Of a DNA stretch of 9,461 nucleotides, positions 1-6,929 are shown one piece after another. Within the stretch, counting starts at the first letter, position 1. Each line of letters opens with the position of its first letter. A program made the translations under genes and the position numbers. The stretch lies in assembly GCA_023145655.1 (NCBI GenBank), contig JAGLDI010000096.1, forward strand, positions 1 to 9,461, written 5' to 3'. Below the pieces are notes generated by a model that saw only the letters and a program-made list of their open reading frames with translations, made no database searches and was not told the origin of the DNA. Source of the stretch: Desulfuromusa sp. Its GTDB lineage: Bacteria; Desulfobacterota; Desulfuromonadia; Desulfuromonadales; Geopsychrobacteraceae.

Positions 1-201
<201 letters not shown>

Positions 202-226
202 TAGTTGACCTGTTGCTGAATGGAGT

Positions 227-255
227 AAGGGGCTATCAGAGATTGGTAGTCCCTT
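227..255 (+). terminator. Stem-loop between hemB and the M16 peptidase gene, possible terminator or attenuator
   Basis: AAGGGGCTATC (227-237) pairs with GGTAGTCCCTT (245-255) around the 7-base loop AGAGATT. This gives 11 contiguous pairs, two of them G-T wobbles. The bases that follow (CTTCTTGTCTTG) are T-rich but not a continuous T-run, so as an intrinsic terminator it is weak. It could partly terminate hemB transcripts, act as an attenuator, or shape translation of the peptidase, since a GGAG at 222-225 lies just before the stem and the ATG at 269 lies 13 bases after it. The structure is seen directly; its function is inferred. Confidence 0.45.
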
Positions 256-268
256 CTTGTCTTGCCCT

Positions 269-1555
269 ATGCCTGAATATTATGTTGATACATTGACTAA
301 CGGTGTCCGTCTGGTCACTGTCCCTATGCCACATCTTCATTCGGCTGAATTGGTTTGTACGATGGCGGTCGGAGGGCGTTGTGAAGCCTCTGAGCTGTCG
401 GGGATTTCCCATTTTCTGGAGCATATGATTTTTCGTGGCACTGATAAATATGCGACAAGTATTGAGCTGGAACGTGCTTTTGAGGCGATTGGTGGCTCGG
501 TTAATGCCTCGACTGATGCTGAGACGACCTGTTTTCATTCACGAATCCATCCTGATTTTCTGGGCGAAGGGGTTGCCCTTTTTGCCTCCATGTTGCTCCG
601 ACCAAAATTCGCTGAGATTGATACTGAACGACGAATTATTCTGGAAGAGGCGCGAGATGATTTTAACGAGGAGGGGATCCAGGTTAACCTTGATAATCTG
701 ATGATGGGTTTGCTCTGGCCAAACCACCCGCTGGGAGAATCGTTGATTGGTTCATCTGAAACTTTGCAGGGAATTGATCGCTCAGTTCTGGAGGAATATT
801 ATCGCAGTTGGTATTTGCCGCAAAATCTGGTGATCTGTGTGTGTGGGCCAATTATGCGAAGTGCCTTTTATGCTTTGGTGGAACATGAATTTGGTGGATG
901 GTCAGTCGGAGAGGTCCTTCCGGTTGCGCCGGTTGCGGAGCGATTGTCCAATGCTACAGAGAGTCTTTGGGTTCAGGATTCGGACTCACAGATCAGTTTA
1001 CAGCTGGCGTTTCGATTGCCAGGACGGCAGGATAGTCGGACTTTAGCAATTCGTTTGTTGCGGCGGATTTTATCCTCGGGTGGTGGTGCCCGTCTCTCTC
1101 TGCGATTGCGTGAAGAGCTGGGATTGACCTACTCAGTTGAGGCGAATTGTTCACTGCTGTACGATACCGGTTACATGGCCATTGATCTCTCAGTTGCCCC
1201 CGAAAATTTAGTATCTGCTGTGACTGAATTACTCAAGGTTATGGCAGGGCTGCGCGAGCAGAAGATTCCCGTTGATGAACTGGCTGCGGTGGTAAAAAGT
1301 TATCAGTTTGATCTCGAATTTTCACGCGATCAAAGTGAGGCAATGGCAGTTCGTTATGGCTGGGGTTTGCAGGCTGATTATATTCGAACTCTTGAGCAGG
1401 ATTGCCGGGAACTGCAATGTTTGACCCCAGAATACCTGCGGCAGGTCGCTGGCGAACTATTCTCTGAAAAAGGGATAAAATTGGTCGTTGTTGGCCCCTG
1501 GTCTGAGGAGGATCGCCAGACTGTTGATCAAAAGTTAGAAGGTGTTGAGTTGTGA
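269..1555 (+). CDS. M16 family zinc metallopeptidase (insulinase/processing-peptidase type)
   Basis: This 428-residue protein is the length of a single-unit M16B peptidase (N- and C-terminal M16 domains), which usually work as dimers that enclose and degrade or process peptides. The zinc site is complete: inverted motif H48-F-L-E51-H52 within SHFLEHMIFRGT, and the third ligand E127 in RRIILEEARDD, 74 residues after the second His as expected. The segment NASTDAETTCF after HxxEH is also typical. The second M16 domain follows LEEYYRSWYLPQNLVICVCG and carries R281 and Y288 of LREELGLTYSV, the conserved Arg/Tyr pair. No signal peptide or membrane segment is evident, so it should be cytoplasmic. 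The start is uncertain: the ATG at 269 gives a family-like N-terminus (MPEYYVDTLTNGVRL) but lacks a clear ribosome binding site, and a TTG at 257 would add four residues but abuts the stem-loop. The substrate cannot be told from sequence. Confidence 0.9.
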   Translation: MPEYYVDTLTNGVRLVTVPMPHLHSAELVCTMAVGGRCEASELSGISHFLEHMIFRGTDKYATSIELERAFEAIGGSVNASTDAETTCFHSRIHPDFLGEGVALFASMLLRPKFAEIDTERRIILEEARDDFNEEGIQVNLDNLMMGLLWPNHPLGESLIGSSETLQGIDRSVLEEYYRSWYLPQNLVICVCGPIMRSAFYALVEHEFGGWSVGEVLPVAPVAERLSNATESLWVQDSDSQISLQLAFRLPGRQDSRTLAIRLLRRILSSGGGARLSLRLREELGLTYSVEANCSLLYDTGYMAIDLSVAPENLVSAVTELLKVMAGLREQKIPVDELAAVVKSYQFDLEFSRDQSEAMAVRYGWGLQADYIRTLEQDCRELQCLTPEYLRQVAGELFSEKGIKLVVVGPWSEEDRQTVDQKLEGVEL

Positions 1556-1569
1556 TCTCTCTCTACTGT

Positions 1570-4401
1570 TTAATCAATTCGAACCGTTTTATAAAAGAAA
1601 TTTTTGAACCGGTAAAAGTTTTTCTTCTCTTCCGGTGATTCATCTGCAGGATCACAGGCACACAGCAATCGTGCCAACTTCGGCATGTTGGTCGCCCCTT
1701 CTGCGCGGGCTTTTTCAACCAGTTTTATGACCACTTCACGGGTCAATTCCTGCTTTGCATAGGGTTGATAGATAGTCTCCCAAAAATCGTTCCGACCCGA
1801 TAATATCTGTTCTAATAAATTTCCAGCCAGTTGTTCAGCAAGAACAATTTGTTCCGGTTCCAGTTTTTTATCGTTGTTACTTGCTTGCGGTTGGATTGCT
1901 TTTTTAATTTCATCGGCATGGATTATTTTGCTCTGACGAAATAGCATTGCCCGCAGGAGAATACTGCGCAACTCTCTGATGTTGCCGGTGAAATAATGCT
2001 CTTTGAGAAGGTTTTTTGCTTCAGCAGAGAGGCTTGGGGGCTCCTCTTTGTCCTGCTCCGGGTGACGATAGACCTGAAACAGACGCCCGAGGAAGTGGAC
2101 GGCAAGATCGGGAATATCTTCACGGCGCTGGTTGAGTGACGGGACTTCAATAATCAGTTCAGAGAGGCGATGGTAAAGATCTTCACGAAAGGCTCCGGTT
2201 GAAATCAACTGGCGTAAATCACGGTTAGTTCCGGCTACCAGCAGAACTTGAGAATGTCTGGTAATATTTTCTCCCAGGCGGACAAATTCACCACTATCCA
2301 GAAAGCGTAACAGTTGAACCTGAGTTTTTGGATCAGCGTCACCGATCTCATCAAGGAAGACGACCCCGCCGTGAGCTTCTTCAAAAATTCCGCGCCGGTC
2401 ACTTTGCGCGCCGGTAAAAGCTCCCCGTTTGTGTCCAAATAATTCCGAATAGGTCAATTCTCCACTGTAAGCGGCAATATTGGTTTTTTTGAGTGGTAGA
2501 ACTCCTTGAGTCGGTAGCAACTCCCGATAAATTTGATTGAGTTGGGTGAACAGATTGTTAAACAGAAATTCCTTCCCCGCACCAGTTTCACCAGTTATCA
2601 AAATTGAAGGTAATCCAAGAACTTCTCCCTGATCAGGACTCCCCTGTTTTTTCCATTGGACAATCCGTTGGCAGAGAGGGGGGCTGATCGTCTGAATTGT
2701 GTCAATGACCTCCTGTGTCTTTGTTGAGTTACCAATAATATTGCCCAATCGGTATGAGGTAATATTGGGATCTTTGTAATCGACGTCTTGGCGAAGTCGG
2801 TCAATTTCGCTAGTCAGTTGCTCAAGTTTTTGGAGGATGGCCATGTGATGTCCGATCATCCGCTCGATAATCAGTAAAATACGTCTGTGCTCATTGGTAA
2901 AGTAGTGTGGTTTCAGGCTGTCCAGGCAGATGACAGCCAGGACTTCACCATCATGAATGATCGGAACTGCAAGCTCACTGCGGATTGCCTCAGTAACGGG
3001 CTGGTAAAAACTATCGTTATTTTCTATATCCAGACTGTCAACCAGGATCTCTGCTTTTGCTGTGGTTGCAGCTAAACCCGAGAGGCTTCTTGCTTCGACA
3101 GGAAGCTCCTGTCCTCCTATACGGATGGGTGGGATGTGCTGTTTCAGCCAGTCCCGGCTTTTTGCCCCAATCAGGTTGCCCTGCATATCCTCAACCAGCA
3201 ACCAGCGTTCACCTTCGTGTTCGCGAACCAGAGCGATACTGCCGGTATCAGCTCCAATCAACTGCGTCGCTTTGGAGAGAACGCGGTGTAGGAATGGTTT
3301 CAGACGATCATTTGATTGCTGCAGCAGGTCTCTGATTTCCGACAGAACTTGAACTTCAAGGTGCTCGTCACCAATTTCCTGAACGACCCGCTGAGCCATT
3401 TCGGCGTGGGCATCAAGAAGATCCCGCTCAAACGAGCTGAACTGATGGCGTTCTTTGGTGTAGTAATTAACCAGACAGATGACCCGTTGGGTTCGTTTGT
3501 CGTAGCGTGGAACCATATAGAGAGATTTTAGCCCCAACTCTTTGGTTAGATAGGGTTTTTGTAAAGTTTCCGCTGCGAGGTCAGAAATATAAAGTGGCTC
3601 GAGAAGACTGTCATCAACAATGACTCCGGCGCGATCTATAAAGCGGGAAAGGAGTGACTCTCCAGGGCTCAGATTGATTAAGCGTTCTTCTCCGTATAAT
3701 TTTCCTGCTTCTCGCTCTTTGGAATAGGAAGCCAGGATTTGTAGGGTGCGTTCTCCGTCAATTTTTGATGGTATGGGGATCAGTACCGAAGCTAAAGCAA
3801 CCTGTTCGACCAGTTGTGCCGCAGATTTCACCATAAAGAGGGCTGCTTCCCGTTTTTTTGCCTCGTCAACATGTCGCGCAAGTTGTCGTTGCTGTTGATA
3901 TTTACGTGCCCGGTTCAGTGTCGGAGCAACTGCAACCAGTAGCTTGCGGATGCGGTGTAAGAACTCTTCCGAGGGGAATTGATTTGATTCCTCCCGGTCG
4001 AGACAAAGAACTCCGATTGAACGACCGAGTTGGGTGATTGGCAAAAGGTAGATGGCCCCAACCTTCTGGTTTCCTGTCACCAGTAGCTCGTCTTGCGGAT
4101 ACTGTGACAGATCCCTGATAGCAAGCTCTTGTTTGTTCTGGTAAACCTGTGAAATTAAAAAGTGACTACTGTTGATTGGGGAGTAGTTATTCTGTAGCTG
4201 AAGAGTGCCTTGGCCGGTTGTTGCTGCGCAAGTGATAGCCCCCATAGTCAAGTCTTCCAGATAAATACGACTCTGCCCCCCTTCGGCAAGTATTTGCACC
4301 CCTTCAATAAGCTTGTGCAGGATCTCTTCCAGATTTTCTTTGCCGAAGTCTTGTATGACATCAATAAGTTGCTCAATTTGTTGTGAAGTGGAGAGTTTCA
4401 T
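1570..4401 (-). CDS. Sigma-54-dependent transcriptional activator with three GAF domains
   Basis: This is a 943-residue bacterial enhancer-binding protein, which uses ATP hydrolysis to open promoters held by sigma-54 RNA polymerase. Three GAF-type sensor domains occupy about residues 25-165, 185-345 and 360-525, joined by helical, probably coiled-coil linkers (about 165-185, 335-360 and 520-540). The AAA+ core (about 550-785) is intact: Walker A GETGAGKE 604-611, the sigma-54-contacting GAFTGA loop 660-665, Walker B VVFLDE 680-685, arginine-finger segment FREDLYHR 738-745, and sensor II GNIREL 806-811. About 20 extra residues precede Walker A compared with NtrC-like proteins. The C-terminus (about 885-943) looks like a Fis-type helix-turn-helix with an expanded turn. 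There is no receiver domain, so control is probably by small ligands or redox state binding the GAFs. The start ATG at 4401 is chosen because AAGAGGA lies six bases upstream; reading on in frame to 4503 would add 34 residues unlike a GAF protein. It diverges from the kinase operon and converges on the peptidase gene. Target promoters are unknown. Confidence 0.92.
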   Translation of the reverse strand: MKLSTSQQIEQLIDVIQDFGKENLEEILHKLIEGVQILAEGGQSRIYLEDLTMGAITCAATTGQGTLQLQNNYSPINSSHFLISQVYQNKQELAIRDLSQYPQDELLVTGNQKVGAIYLLPITQLGRSIGVLCLDREESNQFPSEEFLHRIRKLLVAVAPTLNRARKYQQQRQLARHVDEAKKREAALFMVKSAAQLVEQVALASVLIPIPSKIDGERTLQILASYSKEREAGKLYGEERLINLSPGESLLSRFIDRAGVIVDDSLLEPLYISDLAAETLQKPYLTKELGLKSLYMVPRYDKRTQRVICLVNYYTKERHQFSSFERDLLDAHAEMAQRVVQEIGDEHLEVQVLSEIRDLLQQSNDRLKPFLHRVLSKATQLIGADTGSIALVREHEGERWLLVEDMQGNLIGAKSRDWLKQHIPPIRIGGQELPVEARSLSGLAATTAKAEILVDSLDIENNDSFYQPVTEAIRSELAVPIIHDGEVLAVICLDSLKPHYFTNEHRRILLIIERMIGHHMAILQKLEQLTSEIDRLRQDVDYKDPNITSYRLGNIIGNSTKTQEVIDTIQTISPPLCQRIVQWKKQGSPDQGEVLGLPSILITGETGAGKEFLFNNLFTQLNQIYRELLPTQGVLPLKKTNIAAYSGELTYSELFGHKRGAFTGAQSDRRGIFEEAHGGVVFLDEIGDADPKTQVQLLRFLDSGEFVRLGENITRHSQVLLVAGTNRDLRQLISTGAFREDLYHRLSELIIEVPSLNQRREDIPDLAVHFLGRLFQVYRHPEQDKEEPPSLSAEAKNLLKEHYFTGNIRELRSILLRAMLFRQSKIIHADEIKKAIQPQASNNDKKLEPEQIVLAEQLAGNLLEQILSGRNDFWETIYQPYAKQELTREVVIKLVEKARAEGATNMPKLARLLCACDPADESPEEKKNFYRFKNFFYKTVRID

Positions 4402-4407
4402 CTTTAA

Positions 4408-4414
4408 TCCTCTT
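4408..4414 (-). promoter_or_regulatory. Ribosome binding site that fixes the start of the sigma-54 activator
   Basis: Read on the minus strand this is AAGAGGA, six bases before the ATG at 4401-4399. It decides for this start over the longer in-frame reading that begins at 4503, which has no such site and encodes a residue string without domain character. Confidence 0.7.
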
Positions 4415-4453
4415 AGCTTGAGTATTATTCTACTCAGTTGAGGGTATGAAAAA

Positions 4454-4469
4454 TTGACATATTTGTCAA
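4454..4469. promoter_or_regulatory. Perfect inverted repeat TTGACA-TATT-TGTCAA upstream of the sigma-54 activator
   Basis: The two 6-base arms are exactly complementary with a 4-base spacer. The site is centred about 60 bases before the activator's start codon. Each arm also equals a sigma-70 -35 consensus; on the minus strand the arm at 4469-4464 is followed 17 bases later by TACCCT, only a poor -10 box. It may be an operator for autoregulation or the binding site of another regulator, overlapping a promoter. The palindrome is seen directly; its role is inferred. Confidence 0.4.
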
Positions 4470-4750
4470 AAAAATCATTAACCTTGAATTGAAATAAAAA
4501 CATGTAAAATTAGTTAGTTATGCTGTTAGTCCAAATGCTATTGAATTTTTTTTAGTCTAAATTTTTTGAATCCTTCCTGTCATCTGCCAATATTTCCAAA
4601 TAATAATTCTTTTATTATCCAACTGTTAGCGATGCTAAATTAGAAGTATTGTTTTTGGTGCGGTTTATTTTTAGGAGATGTTTATTAGTAAAAACAATAT
4701 TTAATGTCGTCTAACTTGCTGAATATTAAGGGTTTTTGTTGATAATCTAC

Positions 4751-4792
4751 TTGATGAAAAGGTGAGTTTAGCTAATAATGGCAAGTTATAAT
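4751..4792 (+). promoter_or_regulatory. Candidate sigma-70 promoter elements for the kinase-regulator operon
   Basis: TTGATG (4751-4756) and AATAAT (4774-4779) are separated by 17 bases and match four and five of six consensus positions. A perfect TATAAT also lies at 4787-4792 but has no good -35 partner at 16-18 bases. Either would start transcription roughly 40-60 bases before the ATG at 4845. The region is AT-rich, so chance matches are likely. Confidence 0.35.
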
Positions 4793-4795
4793 GGC
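4775..4795 (+). repeat. Short direct repeat ATAATGGC with 13-base period
   Basis: ATAATGGC occurs at 4775-4782 and again at 4788-4795. The pair overlaps both candidate -10 boxes of the kinase operon. It may be a duplicated protein-binding half-site or may be chance. Confidence 0.3.
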
Positions 4796-4844
4796 TCTAT
4801 CAGCATAAAATCGGTTTTTCTTGGTGAGGCTGTTGAGGGGGATA

Positions 4845-6914
4845 ATGGGGACTATGGGCGTAGCGACAAAAATAATTTCAGGGCAGGATATACCAGATTT
4901 GCTTTGTATGCCACAGGTTCTGGTTGATCTGATTGAAGCCTGTCTTGGTGAGGACAATACTCAGCAGTTAGCCGATATTGTTCTACGAGATGCCGCCCTT
5001 TCAGCAAAAATAATTCTTGCTGCCAGTAAAACAAGCTCTAAACCACTGGATCCACTTGGACCCGTTTCCTCAGCTATCCAGAAGCTGGGAATTCCAATGA
5101 TAATTGGTATTGCCCTGCAGGCGTCCAAGCAAATTGTGCGACGCAACTTTACTCCTCAGGAATTATCTTTTCAGCATTCTCTTTGGTTTTCATCCCAGCT
5201 CTCCAGTTTGGTTGCTCGTTGCCTTGCCCCCTCGGTCAATTATCCTCATGTTGAGGAAGCACAACTCAGCGGGTTATTGTTGAATCTCGGCATCCATGCT
5301 CTATTTGCCCAGGAGGGGAGCAGTTACATTGATTTGGATGTTAATTCCTGGAGCAGTGTCCCCCAGTGTCATCTGGAAGAGGTCAACTATAAGATCAACC
5401 ATCTGCAGATTGCAGATATGTTGATTGAACCCTGGCAGCTCGATTCCTTTCTGGCCGATGCAATACGTTTTTTACATGCCGAGAGCACTCAAGTTGAACA
5501 GAGTGGAGTGCTGTTGAAAATTGCTCGGTTAGCGCTACATTTTTGTCAGGACTCGCAAAGATTAACAATTGAAACTGAAGCACTGGCAGAACGTTTGTTC
5601 GGGTTCAATAAGAGCGAAGTCGACTATTTATTCGATTGGGCCAGCGGGCTGTATCCCCCATTTGGTTCCTTTTTAGATGATTCTGAGAAACTGCAAGCAG
5701 AACTGACTGTGGCTTTGGATCGTTTGACTGAATTATCCTTTGTTCTGGCAGATCAGGTGGTAGCTCGCGCCCGTTTGGGAGCTGGTAAAGACTTGGAAGA
5801 GTTGGCGGGAATTGCGCGAAATCTGTATCTGGAAAATAGCTCAGCAACAGAGGTATTTTTCTTTTTGCTTGATCAAAAAAACCTCCAGCTCACTGGAATT
5901 CAGGTGGCGGGACAACCGAGATTGATCGGTGAATTAAAAATTCCTATGGAGGCAAAATCGAGTCTGATTTCGGCGGTATTGCTGAGTGGTTCTCCGGCGG
6001 ATTCCTTTCAGGCGACACAGCCATTGACCGTAACCGATCATCTTCTGCTTCGACTCTGCAAGAGCCGTGGGATGAGCTGCCATCCTTTTAATTTTGAGGG
6101 ACGGGCACTGGGAGTTGTGGTTCTTGGAATTGAATCTTCAGCGGATTCCGGGCGTTTGCAATCATTGCGGATCAAAATGTTTGGTCAACTGATCAGTGCT
6201 GCGATGATGCAACTGTTGTTGGCCACTCAGGAGCATTTTAATGATGGGAGTAATTTGCTCCGCCGGGTGAGTCATGAGGTCAACAATCCTCTGACAATTA
6301 TTGGCAATTATGCTGGAGTTTTAAATCAACTGCTGGCAGATAATGCTAACCGGCAGTTAACCGAGTCGATTAAAAAAGAAGTAAAGAGAATTGATGATAT
6401 TATCAACTACTATCTCAATAAGCAGGAAATCCCGGAGTTCCCGGAATACGGTATTAATTTGAATCAACTGGTTCGGGATACGGTCGATTCTTTAAATGAT
6501 GTAGAGTTTGAACCGCGGCAAATTGTTCCCAAGTTTGATCTGCAAAGCACGTTGGATAAAATGGCAACGAACCCTGTTCTGGTTAAGCAAGTTCTGGTCA
6601 ATCTCCTCAAAAATGCAGCCGAAGCTGTCGATGCAGGTGGAATGGTGCAAATCGTTACGCGCGACGGTTATTCTTCTGATCGAGGTAAGCACGTTGAAAT
6701 TATCGTCAGGGATAATGGCTCCGGGATAGATCCACAACTTCAGGAAAAGCTATTTCAACCTGTTACGAGTTCCAAGGGAGTTGACCATGCCGGTGTTGGA
6801 CTGAGTATTGTTAAGGGGATGGTGGATGATCTTGGTGGCTGGATCAGTTACCATACTTCAGTAGAATCTGGAACAAGTTTTCACTTACAGCTTCCTTGTG
6901 GTGATACCCGATGA
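4845..6914 (+). CDS. HDOD-GAF-histidine kinase, soluble hybrid sensor kinase
   Basis: This 689-residue protein has three parts. Residues about 15-220 form an HDOD domain: MPQVLVDLIEAC, LADIVLRDAALSAKIILAAS, AIQKLGI, and SGLLLNLG where catalytic HD phosphohydrolases have a metal-binding His-Asp. Residues about 300-460 resemble a GAF domain, ending with LGVVVLGIE. Residues about 465-685 form a complete kinase: phosphoacceptor H477 in SHEVNNPLT, N box NLLKNAAEA 586-594, G1 DNGSGID 623-629, and G2 around GVGLSIV 650-656. No membrane segment is evident, so it should sense a cytoplasmic signal, autophosphorylate H477 and pass the phosphate to a receiver. The next gene, 15 bases downstream, encodes a receiver protein and is the obvious partner. 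The ATG at 4845 is chosen because GAGG (4835-4838) lies six bases upstream; a TTG at 4821 or an ATG at 4854 are alternatives. The signal is unknown; HDOD domains in general act as non-enzymatic regulatory modules. Confidence 0.9.
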   Translation: MGTMGVATKIISGQDIPDLLCMPQVLVDLIEACLGEDNTQQLADIVLRDAALSAKIILAASKTSSKPLDPLGPVSSAIQKLGIPMIIGIALQASKQIVRRNFTPQELSFQHSLWFSSQLSSLVARCLAPSVNYPHVEEAQLSGLLLNLGIHALFAQEGSSYIDLDVNSWSSVPQCHLEEVNYKINHLQIADMLIEPWQLDSFLADAIRFLHAESTQVEQSGVLLKIARLALHFCQDSQRLTIETEALAERLFGFNKSEVDYLFDWASGLYPPFGSFLDDSEKLQAELTVALDRLTELSFVLADQVVARARLGAGKDLEELAGIARNLYLENSSATEVFFFLLDQKNLQLTGIQVAGQPRLIGELKIPMEAKSSLISAVLLSGSPADSFQATQPLTVTDHLLLRLCKSRGMSCHPFNFEGRALGVVVLGIESSADSGRLQSLRIKMFGQLISAAMMQLLLATQEHFNDGSNLLRRVSHEVNNPLTIIGNYAGVLNQLLADNANRQLTESIKKEVKRIDDIINYYLNKQEIPEFPEYGINLNQLVRDTVDSLNDVEFEPRQIVPKFDLQSTLDKMATNPVLVKQVLVNLLKNAAEAVDAGGMVQIVTRDGYSSDRGKHVEIIVRDNGSGIDPQLQEKLFQPVTSSKGVDHAGVGLSIVKGMVDDLGGWISYHTSVESGTSFHLQLPCGDTR

Positions 6915-6918
6915 TTCC

Positions 6919-6924
6919 AAGGAG
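6919..6924 (+). promoter_or_regulatory. Strong ribosome binding site supporting a GTG start
   Basis: AAGGAG sits five bases before the GTG at 6930, in the 15-base gap after the kinase stop codon. It is the best Shine-Dalgarno match in the window and supports both the non-ATG start and efficient translation of the regulator from the shared transcript. Confidence 0.75.
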
Positions 6925-6929
6925 TATTT

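Larger units (their letters stand above)
4402..4844. other. Divergent AT-rich intergenic region between activator and kinase operon
   Basis: This gap of about 440 bases separates two genes that are transcribed away from each other, so it must carry at least two promoters. It is clearly richer in A and T than the flanking genes. Visible elements are the TTGACA-N4-TGTCAA palindrome (4454-4469), an all-AT stem of seven pairs (ATAATAA 4600-4606 with TTATTAT 4612-4618), TTAGC-GAT-GCTAA (4626-4638), an isolated AGGAG (4673-4677) with only an 8-codon reading frame behind it, the 8-base palindrome TTAGCTAA (4768-4775), a direct repeat ATAATGGC (4775-4782 and 4788-4795) and candidate sigma-70 boxes near 4751-4792. 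I see no convincing gene, RNA gene, sigma-54 -24/-12 pair or cyclic-di-GMP riboswitch here. Confidence 0.7.

Noticed and set aside
3057..3352. Plus-strand open frames of about 90 codons inside the sigma-54 activator gene.
   Set aside because: They lie wholly within the minus-strand coding region, have no ribosome site or recognisable residues, and read as frame shadows of the activator.
4402..4503. In-frame N-terminal extension of 34 codons for the sigma-54 activator.
   Set aside because: The extension lacks domain character, while the ATG at 4401 has AAGAGGA at ideal spacing and begins a normal GAF-protein N-terminus. The AT-rich composition of this stretch fits a promoter region.
4822..4837. 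Possible sigma-54 promoter TGGTGA-N5-TTGAG just before the kinase gene.
   Set aside because: The essential GC of the -12 element is GA here, the -24 element is imperfect, and the position is too close to the start codon at 4845 to leave room for a leader.
4402..4844. Cyclic-di-GMP riboswitch upstream of the kinase-regulator operon.
   Set aside because: It would fit the biology, but I could not see the conserved core or paired stems of the known classes in this AT-rich stretch.
4778..4927. Small open frame of 49 codons starting at ATG 4778, overlapping the start of the kinase gene in another frame.
   Set aside because: Its possible ribosome site (AAGGTGAG) is 11 bases away, it overlaps the kinase by more than half its length, and the product resembles nothing I recognise. 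Chance is the simpler explanation, although a translated leader cannot be excluded.
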